Below are positions 8,885-17,719 of a stretch of DNA of 64,000 bases, one piece after another (the first letter of the stretch is position 1; each line of letters opens with the position of its first letter). The DNA lies in NCBI GenBank assembly GCA_965248815.1, contig CBDFKK010000008.1:2294001-2358000 (forward strand). Direction: 5' to 3'. A program made the position numbers and the translations under genes. Source of the DNA: CBDFKK01 sp965248815. Its GTDB lineage: Bacteria > Pseudomonadota > Alphaproteobacteria > SMXP01. The notes beneath the pieces are model-generated. The model ran no database searches and was not told where the DNA came from. It was given only the letters and a program-made list of their open reading frames with translations.

Positions 8885-9637
8885 CTAGTCCGAGAGCAGC
8901 CGATCGATCCAGCCCAAAAAACCGCCATCAGGTGATGCATCCTCAAGGGCTGCGGAATGGATCGGGTCTGCCGTATTCTTCTTAGGCCGGGGCGGCAGAT
9001 ATTTGTTGGTGGGCTTGCATCCCTGCTCGGGCATGAGATCGAAACCGCCACGCTCTTCGACTAATTTAGAAACTTTAGACTTAGGGTCCGCGAGATCGCC
9101 AAAGTGACGCGCCGACGCTGGACAACTTGCGACACATGCAGGCACCCGGTCAGCTTCGTCCAACGTTTCGTTGTAGATCCGGTCGATACACAGCGTACAC
9201 TTTTTCATGACGCCGTCTTGGGGGTCCATTTCGCGCGCGCCATAGGGACAAGCCCACGCGCAGAGACCGCAACCAATGCATTTGTCTTCGTCAACCAAGA
9301 CGATGCCATCTTCGCTGCGTTTGTAAGAGGCGCCGGTCGGACAGACGGTGACGCACGGAGCGTCCTCGCAGTGAAGGCAAGATTTTGGAAAATAGACCGT
9401 GCGGCTTGAGTCATTTTCGTTGGGACCGTCGTTCGTTACTTCAAACGAATGAATGCGGTTGAGCCATGCGCCACTTTGACCGGTTCCATAAGGATGGAGA
9501 TCCGAAAGTGGTGCCGGATAGCCGCCGGTGTTCCATTCTTTGCAGCTAACGGCGCAAGCGTGGCAGCCCACACACGTATCGAGATCGATGACCAGGCCGA
9601 GACGTTTCGTTGATTTCTCCGACGGCAAGCTGGTCAT
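8885..9637 (-). CDS. soeB: DmsB/SoeB-type four-cluster ferredoxin subunit
   Basis: A 250-residue protein with four Cys groups: CVGCHACAVSCKEWN near the N-terminus, a CLHCEDAPCVTVCPTGA group, CIGCGLCAWACPYGA, and CTLCIDR with CVASCPASA. This is the 16-Cys pattern of electron-transfer subunits in DMSO-reductase-family enzymes, passing electrons between the molybdenum subunit and the membrane anchor. The start overlaps the catalytic-subunit stop by ATGA (9634-9637) and follows AGGAACAAGCC, so translation is coupled. There is no signal peptide, so the complex faces the cytoplasm unless carried by a partner; the catalytic subunit also lacks a Tat signal. Confidence 0.88.
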   Translation of the reverse strand: MTSLPSEKSTKRLGLVIDLDTCVGCHACAVSCKEWNTGGYPAPLSDLHPYGTGQSGAWLNRIHSFEVTNDGPNENDSSRTVYFPKSCLHCEDAPCVTVCPTGASYKRSEDGIVLVDEDKCIGCGLCAWACPYGAREMDPQDGVMKKCTLCIDRIYNETLDEADRVPACVASCPASARHFGDLADPKSKVSKLVEERGGFDLMPEQGCKPTNKYLPPRPKKNTADPIHSAALEDASPDGGFLGWIDRLLSD

Positions 9638-12495
9638 GGCTTGTTCCTAAACGACGCGCCGTAGCGCAGCGCCAACGGTGCACGGCCCAGACCTTCCGGT
9701 TGCGTCAATGCAGGAAACGCTGGCTCAATCTGATGAGTTTCATCGCCAGCGGCTTTTTCAACTTGCACCCGCAAGTCATACCACGCCGCTTGGCCGGTCA
9801 CAGGGTCTGAGTTCGAATAGCGATAGCCTCCCGGCTGCTCCGGCAACAGATCATCGATCAAGTGATTTAACAAAAATCCCTTTGTTGCCTCCGACGCGTT
9901 CGGATCGAGGTTCCAAGCACCGCGCCGTTTGCCGATGGCGTTCCACGTCCAGACGGTGTTGGAATTAACGCCCGCCATAAGCCGCGCTCGAACTTTGATC
10001 CGCCCCTGCCGGCTGGTGACCCACACCCAGTCGCCGTCACTAATTCCACGTTTCTTGGCGGCTACTACGGACATATAGAGCGCGTTTTCGCCGTGAATTT
10101 GGCGGAGCCAAGCATTCTGCCCGCCCCAGCTGTGGTACATGGCCATGGGCCGCTGCGTTACCGCATGCAATGGTAATTCTTTGTCATCGGCATGAACGTC
10201 TTCGAGCGGCGCATACCAAAACGGCAAAGGGTCAAAGTAAGTTTCGATTCGAGCCCGATGTTCTTTTGGAGCTGTAATTTCTCCAAGCCCCCGAGCGGCG
10301 AGCCTAAAGCGCTGCAATTCCTCTGCATACAGATTCATAAAAATAGGCTCGGCGTCGCCAACGAACCCTTTTTCGACTGCGTAATCGAGGTAGGCTTGAT
10401 TGCAATGTCGATAATATTTTTGCTCCGGTTGCAACTCTTCCCGCCAAAAACAATCGTTTTCGATATATCGTTGAATTTGATTTTCGTTTGCGGCGCCGCG
10501 TGCGGTTTGGTTTCCATCAATTCCCCGCCATCCAGCAAGGCTCCCCATTCCGGGTAGGCGTTCGTGATGAATTATGTAGTCTACGTAGCCGCCGGGAAAC
10601 TTCGAGTCGCCATTTTCGTCGATCATGCCCGCAAGGCCTAGCCGCGCGCCCAAATCCAAAAGAACGTCTTGAAATGCGCGTACATCGCGATCGGGTTTAA
10701 GGACCGGTTGGCGAATGGCGTCCGCAGCTGCGTCTGCGTCAGAAATCGGTCGGTCTAGAAGCGAAATGCAATCCCATCGCTCGAGATAGGTCGTGTCGGG
10801 TAGAATGAGATCGGCATAGGCCACCATTTCAGACGCATAGGCATCTGAATAAATGATGTGGGGAATCTTGTATTCGCCGGTACGAACGTCCTTGTCGGTT
10901 AGCATGGCGATCGTGTCGACGGTGTTCATGGATGAATTCCAAGACATATTCGCCATGTACATGAACAATGTATCGATCGGGTAGGGGTCGCCCTTCCAGG
11001 CGTTGGAAATCACGGTATGCATCATTCCGTGAGCGGCGAACGGCGCTTCCCAAGAAAAGGCTTTATCAATGCGTTGCGGTGCACCTTTTTCGTCAATCAA
11101 TAGATGTTGGGGCCAGGTGGGAAAACCCAGATGGGGCCCGGGAAGCGACTTGTTGCGTAGGACGTCTTCAGGCCGTCCCGCAGGACGTGGCAAGGAGGAA
11201 AGAGATTTGGGATAAGGCGGCTTGAAACGCAGGCCGCCCGGCACATCAATGCTTCCAATCAAGATTTGCAAGATGTGGATCGCGCGGCAGGTATGAAAGC
11301 CGTTTGAATGGGCCGAGATACCGCGCATTGCGTGCATGCTGACAGGGCGACCGACGGTTTTTTCATGTTGGCGACCAAAAGCATCCGTCCACGGAATATC
11401 AAGTTCAATTTCTTTTTCAAATGCAGCGTGAGCGATTTCAGCCGCAATGCGCCGGATCGTCGAAGCGGATATACCCGTCCGCTCAGCAACGGCGTCAGGG
11501 CTATATTGATCATCGAGATAGCGCTCAGCTAAAAGTTGAAACACTGGCCGGCCGGTTCGGCCGTCGGGTAAAGTGAATTCGCCTTTCAGTGCAGGTGCCA
11601 CGCCGGGTTCATAAGCGTTGCGAATTTCATTGCGCTTGCGGTCCCAGCAAACGGGACGGCCCATCTTGCCGTAGTAGATCAAGCCGTCGTCTTCGCTGCC
11701 GGGAGCGTCTATCAAAAGCCAAGGCGAGTTGGTATAGCCTATGAGATAGTCGAGATCGACTTTGCCCGCGCGCAAGAGTTCGTGAACGAGTGACAAAACA
11801 AGCAGACCGTCGGTACCAGGCGTAATCCCCAACCACTCGTCGGCAACCGCCGAATAGCCAGTCTGAATTGGATTGATGGAAACGAACTTTACGCCGCGCT
11901 CTTTAAGTTTGGACAAGCCCATCTTAATGGGGTTGGAGCTGTGATCTTCGGCAACACCGAACATTAGAAAATATTCAGTCTGTTCCCAGTCGGGCTCACT
12001 AAACTCCCAAAAAGAACTGCCGATTGTGTACAGACCGGCGGCCGCCATATTGACCGAGCAAAAACCGCCATGAGCGGCATAGTTGGGCGTGCCGAATTGT
12101 TTCGCCCACCAGCCCGTCAGCGCCTGGCTCTGGTCGCGGCCGGTAAAAAACGCAAGCTTGTGGGGATTGGTTGCCCGGATGCGCGCGAGCCAGGCGGTCG
12201 CGGCATCGAGCGCTTCGTCCCATTCTATTTCTTTGAACTCGCCGGAGCCCCGCTCGCCGACACGGCGCAATGGCTTTCTAAGGCGCGCCGGCGAATAGTG
12301 CTGCATGATACCGGCGGCCCCTTTGGCGCAAAGCACGCCCTTATTGACTGGGTGGGCCGGGTTACCTTCGATATAGCGAATGGCGCCGTCTTTGAGGTGA
12401 ACTTTGATACCGCACCGGCACGCGCACATGTAGCAGGTGGTTTCCTTCACCTCGTCGGAGATCTTTTGATTCAGCTGGGCTTTGTCAGGCTTCAT
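9634..12495 (-). CDS. soeA: Molybdopterin oxidoreductase, SoeA-like (sulfite dehydrogenase type) catalytic subunit
   Basis: About 953 residues. The N-terminus carries the [4Fe-4S] motif CYMCACRCGIKVH with a fourth Cys in GVLCAKG. Molybdopterin-binding regions follow (FFTGRDQSQALTGWWAKQFG; a C-terminal dinucleotide domain ending in PVTGQAAWYDLRV). There is no twin-arginine signal, unlike DmsA, which fits the cytoplasm-facing SoeABC sulfite dehydrogenase of phototrophs and roseobacters. The close EVKETTCYMCACRCGI opening is what I recall for SoeA. The frame is open to 12543, but the ATG at 12493-12495 gives the usual short N-terminus. It lies 227 bases downstream of the DUF1838 operon on the same strand. 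Substrate (sulfite versus another oxyanion or S-oxide) is inferred. Confidence 0.75.
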   Translation of the reverse strand: MKPDKAQLNQKISDEVKETTCYMCACRCGIKVHLKDGAIRYIEGNPAHPVNKGVLCAKGAAGIMQHYSPARLRKPLRRVGERGSGEFKEIEWDEALDAATAWLARIRATNPHKLAFFTGRDQSQALTGWWAKQFGTPNYAAHGGFCSVNMAAAGLYTIGSSFWEFSEPDWEQTEYFLMFGVAEDHSSNPIKMGLSKLKERGVKFVSINPIQTGYSAVADEWLGITPGTDGLLVLSLVHELLRAGKVDLDYLIGYTNSPWLLIDAPGSEDDGLIYYGKMGRPVCWDRKRNEIRNAYEPGVAPALKGEFTLPDGRTGRPVFQLLAERYLDDQYSPDAVAERTGISASTIRRIAAEIAHAAFEKEIELDIPWTDAFGRQHEKTVGRPVSMHAMRGISAHSNGFHTCRAIHILQILIGSIDVPGGLRFKPPYPKSLSSLPRPAGRPEDVLRNKSLPGPHLGFPTWPQHLLIDEKGAPQRIDKAFSWEAPFAAHGMMHTVISNAWKGDPYPIDTLFMYMANMSWNSSMNTVDTIAMLTDKDVRTGEYKIPHIIYSDAYASEMVAYADLILPDTTYLERWDCISLLDRPISDADAAADAIRQPVLKPDRDVRAFQDVLLDLGARLGLAGMIDENGDSKFPGGYVDYIIHHERLPGMGSLAGWRGIDGNQTARGAANENQIQRYIENDCFWREELQPEQKYYRHCNQAYLDYAVEKGFVGDAEPIFMNLYAEELQRFRLAARGLGEITAPKEHRARIETYFDPLPFWYAPLEDVHADDKELPLHAVTQRPMAMYHSWGGQNAWLRQIHGENALYMSVVAAKKRGISDGDWVWVTSRQGRIKVRARLMAGVNSNTVWTWNAIGKRRGAWNLDPNASEATKGFLLNHLIDDLLPEQPGGYRYSNSDPVTGQAAWYDLRVQVEKAAGDETHQIEPAFPALTQPEGLGRAPLALRYGASFRNKP

Positions 12496-12722
12496 ACGAT
12501 TGTCGTCATCCTTACCTAAATTACGCGGCCCTGAAAATCTCATGCTACATCGTTAAGTGTAAAATTGACTTCAGTAATTCTGTGAGGAGACTTTATCCCG
12601 ATTCGAGCAAAACAGGGCGAATCCAGCCCGCGCATGATTTGCCGCTCTAGATCGCCACGGTATAACTTGTGAAGTGAATAGAGTTGGCGCACTGAGTTTG
12701 CTATGCAAACCCAGAGATCGCC

Positions 12723-13574
12723 TTAGCCGGCCGTGGCGCCATTGGGATCAGCCAAGATATCCGGGTGCCGTTCGGCCATCATGGTCTTCCAGGTGTCCGG
12801 CATATCATCGATGGAAAAAACCTTTCGTCCATAGCCGCGCGCCACCGAGTTGCCGGGTAAGTCGCCCATGTCCATTGATCTTGGCCAAGTATTGATATCA
12901 TTGAACGCCCAGGTGGCCGGCGCTGAGATCACAGCCGGATCAGCCACCTGCCTGAGCGAGCCGTGATAAGTGCTCCAATCGTTGACTTGCACGGTCCGGC
13001 CTTTTGCGCCGTCTTCAGGCTCCATCCTAAGGACGTTGTCGGAACGCAACCATACGTCGTCGCCTTCCACCCAGGCCGGTCCTACAAGGATCCTGTTCGA
13101 CATGTCGTAACCAGGAGGGGCGGCGCGCTCGGGCTCGACGTCTCCGCCGCCGGCTCGGTAAATCACGCGGATGGGTTCACTGCCGCCGAACGGCTCTATT
13201 TCGACTTTTTTATTTGTCCACGGATTAATTATGGAGTCGATTTCTTTGCCGGTGGCTGGATCGGTATAGATGGTCACAAAGATCACGGAGACTTCTTAGC
13301 CGTCCCCATCTTCCCGGTCTCGCACGGAGAAGATGGAGCCACCGTCCTCTCGCCAAATCGGCGTGAACTGGCTATCGACGAGACCCATCCGGAGCGAATG
13401 TATCCACCAAAAGATCGGCTCGTCGCCGGTCGTATGTGCCAATTTGCGCAGCATGACGAGGACGTCGTCTGGGTTGGCCGGATCGAGGTCGAGTGCGGCA
13501 TGGCCGCGCGTCGATTTAATTAGAGCCGGCGCCGCGGCGGCTGCCATCAAACCCAATATTGTTCTTCGATCCAT
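12723..13574 (-). pseudogene. DUF1838 paralogue 1, interrupted by an in-frame TAA
   Basis: Two open stretches (13574 down to 13296, and 13286 down to 12723) lie in the same frame and align end to end with the neighbouring 284-residue paralogue. They are split only by a TAA at 13296-13298. The residues around it (SVRDREDGDG, stop, EVSVIFVTIYTDPATGKE) align with GAYETTT and similar segments in the paralogues, where a Tyr precedes Glu, so one TAC/TAT to TAA change explains it. The upstream part has a Tat-like start (MDRRTILGLMAAAAAP). UAA is not a selenocysteine codon. A GTG at 13286 could restart translation but would give an unexported fragment. A sequencing error is the alternative. It is the last gene of the nitrilase-DUF1838 operon. 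Confidence 0.75.
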
Positions 13575-13612
13575 GATTGCTCTTTCTTATTTATGTCTGC
13601 GGCTTGTGTTTT

Positions 13613-14467
13613 CTATCCGGCCATTGCCCCCTCTGGGTCGGCCAAGATATCCGGATGCTGTTCGGCCATCATGTCTTTCCAGATTTGCGGCATGTCATCG
13701 ATGGAAAAGACCTTGCGGCCATAGCCTCGCGTCACATAGTTGCCAGGCGGCGTTCCCTCACCGATCCATGAGGGCCAAGTATTGATGTCATTGAAGGCCC
13801 ATGTCGCCGGGGCGGATTCGATATCCGGATTAGCAACGTCCGCGAGTGAGCCGTGATAGGTGCTCCAATCATTGACTTGGATGAGGCGGCCTTTGTCGCG
13901 ATCCTCTGGCTCCATCCGGAAGACATTGTCCGTGCGGACCCAGACATCGTCCCCCTCGATCCAGGCCGGTCCAACCGGTATGCGGCTTTCAAGCTTATAG
14001 CCGGGCATTGTGCCGCCCATGCTACCCATCTCGGTTTCCCCACCGCTTGCTTTATACGTCACGCGGAGAGGCTCGGTTCCCCCGAACGGTTTGACCTCGA
14101 CTTCTTCATTCGTATACGGATTGATAAAGTTTTTGACCGGCTCGCCGGTCACAGGATCAAGATTGATTGAAAGCATTAGAAAGGCGGCCTCGTAGCCTTC
14201 CTCTAACTCTCGAACGGAAACGATTGCGCCGCCGTGCTGAACCCAAAACGGTGTGAACTGGGTGTCCACCAAGCCTTGCCGCAAGGCCTTGATCCACCAG
14301 AAGATTGGCTTATCATCCGTTGTATGCCCCAATTTCTTTAAGATCAAAAGCACGTCGTCCGGATTGTCGAGATCTAAGTCGAGGGCGCCCCGTGCGCGTC
14401 CCGACTTCAACAAGGCCGGCGTTGCTGTCGCGGCCGCAAGAAGCCCCAATGCCATTCTGCGATCCAT
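13613..14467 (-). CDS. Tat-exported DUF1838 family protein (paralogue 2)
   Basis: 284 residues. A twin-arginine start (MDRRMALGLLAAATATPALL) is followed by the family layout: LDNPDDVLLILKKL near residue 35, a central DPVTGEPVKNFINPYTNEE, then STYHGSL, TWAFNDINTWPSW, and GYGRKVFSIDDMP with HPDILADP at the end. DUF1838 (PF08894) has no established function that I know of; its members are exported by Tat, which suggests a folded periplasmic protein. AAAGGAGACGAATC precedes the ATG. It sits 31 bases after paralogue 3 and 38 bases before paralogue 1 in one operon. It is the closest relative of the broken paralogue 1, pointing to a recent tandem duplication. Confidence 0.8.
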   Translation of the reverse strand: MDRRMALGLLAAATATPALLKSGRARGALDLDLDNPDDVLLILKKLGHTTDDKPIFWWIKALRQGLVDTQFTPFWVQHGGAIVSVRELEEGYEAAFLMLSINLDPVTGEPVKNFINPYTNEEVEVKPFGGTEPLRVTYKASGGETEMGSMGGTMPGYKLESRIPVGPAWIEGDDVWVRTDNVFRMEPEDRDKGRLIQVNDWSTYHGSLADVANPDIESAPATWAFNDINTWPSWIGEGTPPGNYVTRGYGRKVFSIDDMPQIWKDMMAEQHPDILADPEGAMAG

Positions 14468-14498
14468 GATTCGTCTCCTTTGTTCGAAGCGTCGGCGA

Positions 14499-15350
14499 CT
14501 AGCCAGCTAACGCGCCTGCGGGATCGGCGAAAATGTCCGGATGACGTTCGGCCATCAGCCGGCGCCAGGTCTCGGGCATGTCGTCGATGGAAAAGACTTT
14601 ACGGCCATGGCCGCGGGAGACGTAATTGCCCGGCCGGTCCTCCATGCCGAGCCAGCCCGGCCAGGTATTGATGTCATTGAAGGTCCATCGGGATGGCGGA
14701 TTTAAGTTATCGGGATCGGCCACTTGCGCCAGCGAGCCGTGATACGTGCTCCAGTCGTTGACTTGGAACATGCTGCCTTCACCCTCGACTTCGGGCTCCA
14801 TGCGGAACCAGTCGTCACCTTGCACCCAAACATCGTCTCCTTCGATCCAGGCAGGGCCCAAGGGGCTGCCGCTTTTCATTGTAAAGCCGGGAGGGGCTTC
14901 GGGCTCTGGTCCTCCGCCTTCCAGCGAAATCGTTCGCTTTCCGGGATTGGGCGGGAAGTAACCGATCTCCGCCTCCTGATCGGTGTATGGGTTTTTGAAT
15001 GTCTCGAGAAACTGACCTGTTTCAGGATCGGTATAGAAGACAATGCTGATTGTCGTCGTTTCGTAGGCGCCGCTGTCGTCGAGATCTTTTGCGGTAAACA
15101 TGGCGCCGACATGCACGTCCCACAAATGCGTAAAGGCACTGTCCACGAGACCCGATCGGGTCGTGCGAAGCCACGCAAACGTCACACTGTCGTCCATGGT
15201 ATGCGCGAGCTTGCGATAAATTAGAAGTGCGTCTTCCGGTTTGGTGGGATCAAGTGTTAAGGCACCGCGGGCGCTGTCGCCCATGGCCATCAGAAGCGGC
15301 GAGGCGGCGGTCGCGCCGATCACACCGAGGGTGGTTCTGCGTTTCATCAT
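14499..15350 (-). CDS. Tat-exported DUF1838 family protein (paralogue 3)
   Basis: 283 residues beginning MMKRRTTLGVIGATAAS, a twin-arginine signal with a cut expected near DSARGA. The conserved DUF1838 blocks are present: LDPTKPEDALLIYRKL, YTDPETGQFLETFKNPYTDQE, QVNDWSTYHGSLAQVADP, RWTFNDINTWPGWLGM, GHGRKVFSIDDMPETW, HPDIFADPAGA. The ATG is preceded by AAAGGAGTGAACC. It is close in sequence to paralogue 4, with which it shares the MKRRT-LGVIGA start and PPxPGKRT in the middle. It lies in the same minus-strand operon, 49 bases after paralogue 4. Enzymatic role unknown. Confidence 0.8.
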   Translation of the reverse strand: MMKRRTTLGVIGATAASPLLMAMGDSARGALTLDPTKPEDALLIYRKLAHTMDDSVTFAWLRTTRSGLVDSAFTHLWDVHVGAMFTAKDLDDSGAYETTTISIVFYTDPETGQFLETFKNPYTDQEAEIGYFPPNPGKRTISLEGGGPEPEAPPGFTMKSGSPLGPAWIEGDDVWVQGDDWFRMEPEVEGEGSMFQVNDWSTYHGSLAQVADPDNLNPPSRWTFNDINTWPGWLGMEDRPGNYVSRGHGRKVFSIDDMPETWRRLMAERHPDIFADPAGALAG

Positions 15351-15399
15351 GGTTCACTCCTTTAAAGTCGTCACTGCAGTCGTGGATCGGGCGTTTGCT

Positions 15400-16248
15400 T
15401 TAGCCTTCCAAGGCACCGGCAGGATCACTCAAGATATCGGGATGGCGTTCCGCCATGAGCTCGCGCCATCGCGCCGGCATCTCATCAATCGACTCAGTTT
15501 TTTTTCCAAAGCCCCGGGAATAATAGTTGCCGGGCCTGTCCCCCATGCCGAGCCAAGCTGGCCAGGTGTTGACATCGGTGAACGCCCAAGTCGCCGGCGC
15601 GCTCATTACCTCGGGGTCAGCCACTTGCGCGAGTGAACCGTGATACGTGCTTTGGTCATTGATCTGTATCAGCGGGTTGCTTGCGGGATCGTCCGGTTCC
15701 AGTCTGAATGAACCAAAGCCGCGTACCCAAACATCGTCTCCCACGATCCAGGCCGGTCCCATGGGAGAATGACCCGACACGGAATAGCCGGGCCGGGGCG
15801 ACCTTTCGTTGACCTCGCCGTCGCGCGTATAAGTTCGTTTGCCGGGCGTCGGCGGGAAGTAGCCGATTTTGACTTCTTCGCCCGTATAAGGATTTTTGAA
15901 CGTGTCCAAATATTCGCCGGTTTCGACGTCGGTATAGAACACCGTACCGACGCGCGTAGCTTCAAACGAGCCGTTGTCATCGATAGTTTCGCTTTTCACG
16001 ATGGCGCCGATATGAACGTCCCACAGCGGGGTAAAGATGCTGTCGACCAGTCCATAGCGTGTCGACTTCAGCCAAAAGAAGATCACGTGATCATCCATCG
16101 CATTTGCGAGCTTGCGGTAGATCATCAAGACGTGATCGGGGTTGCTCGTGTCGAGATCAAGTGCGGCTCGTGCAGTGCGCGTGGTCATGAGATAAGGCGA
16201 AAGCGCAGCTGCCCCAATAACACCGAGCGCGGTTCGGCGTTTCATCAT
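15400..16248 (-). CDS. Tat-exported DUF1838 family protein (paralogue 4)
   Basis: 282 residues with a twin-arginine start (MMKRRTALGVIGAAALSPYL). It has the family blocks LDTSNPDHVLMIYRKL, YTDVETGEYLDTFKNPYTGEE, QINDQSTYHGSL, TWAFTDVNTWPAWLGMGDRPG and ESIDEMP, and ends HPDILSDPAGALEG. It lacks the Trp of the NDWSTYHG block (NDQSTYHG here), a small divergence. GGAG nine bases before the ATG supports the start. It is 12 bases downstream of the nitrilase-like gene and is the first DUF1838 gene in the operon, so both are almost certainly made from one transcript. Confidence 0.8.
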   Translation of the reverse strand: MMKRRTALGVIGAAALSPYLMTTRTARAALDLDTSNPDHVLMIYRKLANAMDDHVIFFWLKSTRYGLVDSIFTPLWDVHIGAIVKSETIDDNGSFEATRVGTVFYTDVETGEYLDTFKNPYTGEEVKIGYFPPTPGKRTYTRDGEVNERSPRPGYSVSGHSPMGPAWIVGDDVWVRGFGSFRLEPDDPASNPLIQINDQSTYHGSLAQVADPEVMSAPATWAFTDVNTWPAWLGMGDRPGNYYSRGFGKKTESIDEMPARWRELMAERHPDILSDPAGALEG

Positions 16249-16260
16249 AATTTACGTCTC

Positions 16261-17400
16261 CTACCACGTGCGGTTTTCAAAGAAATAACGCCCGGCGTCA
16301 TTCAAGTCCTCCGGAATGTAGGCGAGCTGCAATCCGGGCGGATTTGGTGGCGTGTACTTTTCGTAGACAGGCATCACAAGTGCCATGGGAATGTCAGGCG
16401 TCTGATGGGTCTTGCGAAAACTGCCCATGGGAATCGTCGCCGTTACCAATTCCTCGTGATACGACTCCGCTATGGCGACCTCACGCCCAAACGGTCCGTA
16501 AATGCTGGTGCCCCCCGAACCGGAGAATTCGGCAAAGCCAGGATTGTTGGGTGATATGGCGTTGTTGACGGTAATCGTATAGTTCCGATTGAAAAAAGAT
16601 GACGATTTCGAATCTTCCACCGCAAAGCCTCCGGACGAAAATCGGACTTCTATCTCCGCGCCCTTGCATGCGACAGCGCGATGAATGTCCGGATCGAATG
16701 GCGATGCCAACAAAGTAAGATTACCGATATCCGTTCGTGCCACAGGTAAAACCGCATCGGCGCCGTACATTTCTACGAATCTATCGAGCACGTCATAGAC
16801 CGATGTGGTGAACATTGTCCATTCGCGCTGTAAGCGAACGTTGTGCTGTTTCCAATGTTGCGCGACCACGTTGCCGTCGGGACCGATAAGAATGCCATTG
16901 AGCAGAAGATGGCCGGGCCAATCCGCGTCGACGGCATAGGTGCCGAACGCAACATAGCAGCCATGCTCTTTCGCTTTTTTTCCGATGGCTTCGGTTTCTT
17001 CGCCCGGGACCTCAATCGCAACCTTGAGTGCTTCTTCCCGCGTCCAGGGATTCCAGCCCATGATCGGTTGCTCGTGAAAACACACCAGATCTTGTTTGCC
17101 GGGAAACCCGTTCGCCGCATCGATCAACTCAAGCATGCGTTTAAGATTTTCGCCCATAACCTTGCTCGGGTTGTCAGGGTCGGCTGCCCGAATGGCCGAT
17201 TGAACGGCGGTCACGCGAATTGCCTCTTTTCTGAGGGGCACCATTTCGTATTTGCCGTTAACTGCCACACTTATTTCGTCATTGCCTTGAGCGGCGGCTG
17301 GCGTGGCGGCAACCGTACTACTGGCCAGCGCTGCTGCGCCGGCCACTTGCGTGATAGCGCTGCGGCGGGTGATTTGAGATGTCGTCTTTTGTTCGCTCAC
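16261..17400 (-). CDS. Tat-exported nitrilase-superfamily protein lacking the catalytic Cys
   Basis: 379 residues with a twin-arginine signal (ITRRSAITQVAGAAAL, cut near TPAAAQG). A carbon-nitrogen hydrolase fold follows. The Glu of the catalytic triad is visible in CFHEQPIMGW (Glu110) and the Lys in HWKQHNV (Lys184). The nucleophile position, normally IC-x-D ahead of the (G)AE-I helix, reads LTLLASPFDPDIHRAVACKGAEI, so Cys is replaced by Ala or Ser near 232-233. The amidase reaction is thus doubtful, and a binding role or different chemistry is possible. Export of a nitrilase-fold protein by Tat is itself uncommon. The start is GTG with GGAGAACAAATC upstream. It heads the operon of four DUF1838 genes, which argues for a shared substrate. 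Confidence 0.75.
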   Translation of the reverse strand: MSEQKTTSQITRRSAITQVAGAAALASSTVAATPAAAQGNDEISVAVNGKYEMVPLRKEAIRVTAVQSAIRAADPDNPSKVMGENLKRMLELIDAANGFPGKQDLVCFHEQPIMGWNPWTREEALKVAIEVPGEETEAIGKKAKEHGCYVAFGTYAVDADWPGHLLLNGILIGPDGNVVAQHWKQHNVRLQREWTMFTTSVYDVLDRFVEMYGADAVLPVARTDIGNLTLLASPFDPDIHRAVACKGAEIEVRFSSGGFAVEDSKSSSFFNRNYTITVNNAISPNNPGFAEFSGSGGTSIYGPFGREVAIAESYHEELVTATIPMGSFRKTHQTPDIPMALVMPVYEKYTPPNPPGLQLAYIPEDLNDAGRYFFENRTW

Positions 17401-17719
17401 GATTTGTTCTCCAGCCAGAATTACAGAAATTGAGTGTTGAGGTTAGGTCGGGCGCGCGCGGTCTAGGAATGAAGCGAGTGCCCAATATTTCTTTGCTTTG
17501 TTGGTCAAAGTGTTTCTTATCAAGGCAAGGTTTTCAATCGAGAAATCGACAGAAATCCGACGAGAGGCCAACATAGCGCGCGGGAGCGCATATGGCGGAA
17601 GGACTATGAAGACTATGAATAAGACATTGTTTTCACGATGCGCCCGCAATCGGGGTAGCCCGCGCCGCCACTTTGTCAGCGCCTTACAATCTCTTGATCG
17701 AAGCGTTCAAAGTCGCTGA
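17401..17719. other. Intergenic region, likely promoter of the nitrilase-DUF1838 operon
   Basis: 319 bases between the nitrilase-like start and the DUF3137 stop, both on the minus strand. Short open frames exist on both strands (up to about 70 codons), but none has a ribosome site and a credible composition together. No hairpin terminator or RNA gene was recognised. The promoter of the five-gene operon should lie here. Confidence 0.5.

Noticed and set aside
13296..13298. Recoding of the in-frame stop in DUF1838 paralogue 1
   Set aside because: The codon is TAA, not the TGA used for selenocysteine, and paralogues have a normal residue there; a nonsense change is simpler.
15769..16554. 261-codon plus-strand ORF opposite DUF1838 paralogue 4 and the nitrilase-like gene
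   Set aside because: Antisense shadow of two well-supported genes; no family features.
16690..16710. Selenocysteine in place of the missing nitrilase Cys
   Set aside because: The frame is uninterrupted and the position codes Ala/Ser, so no TGA is involved.
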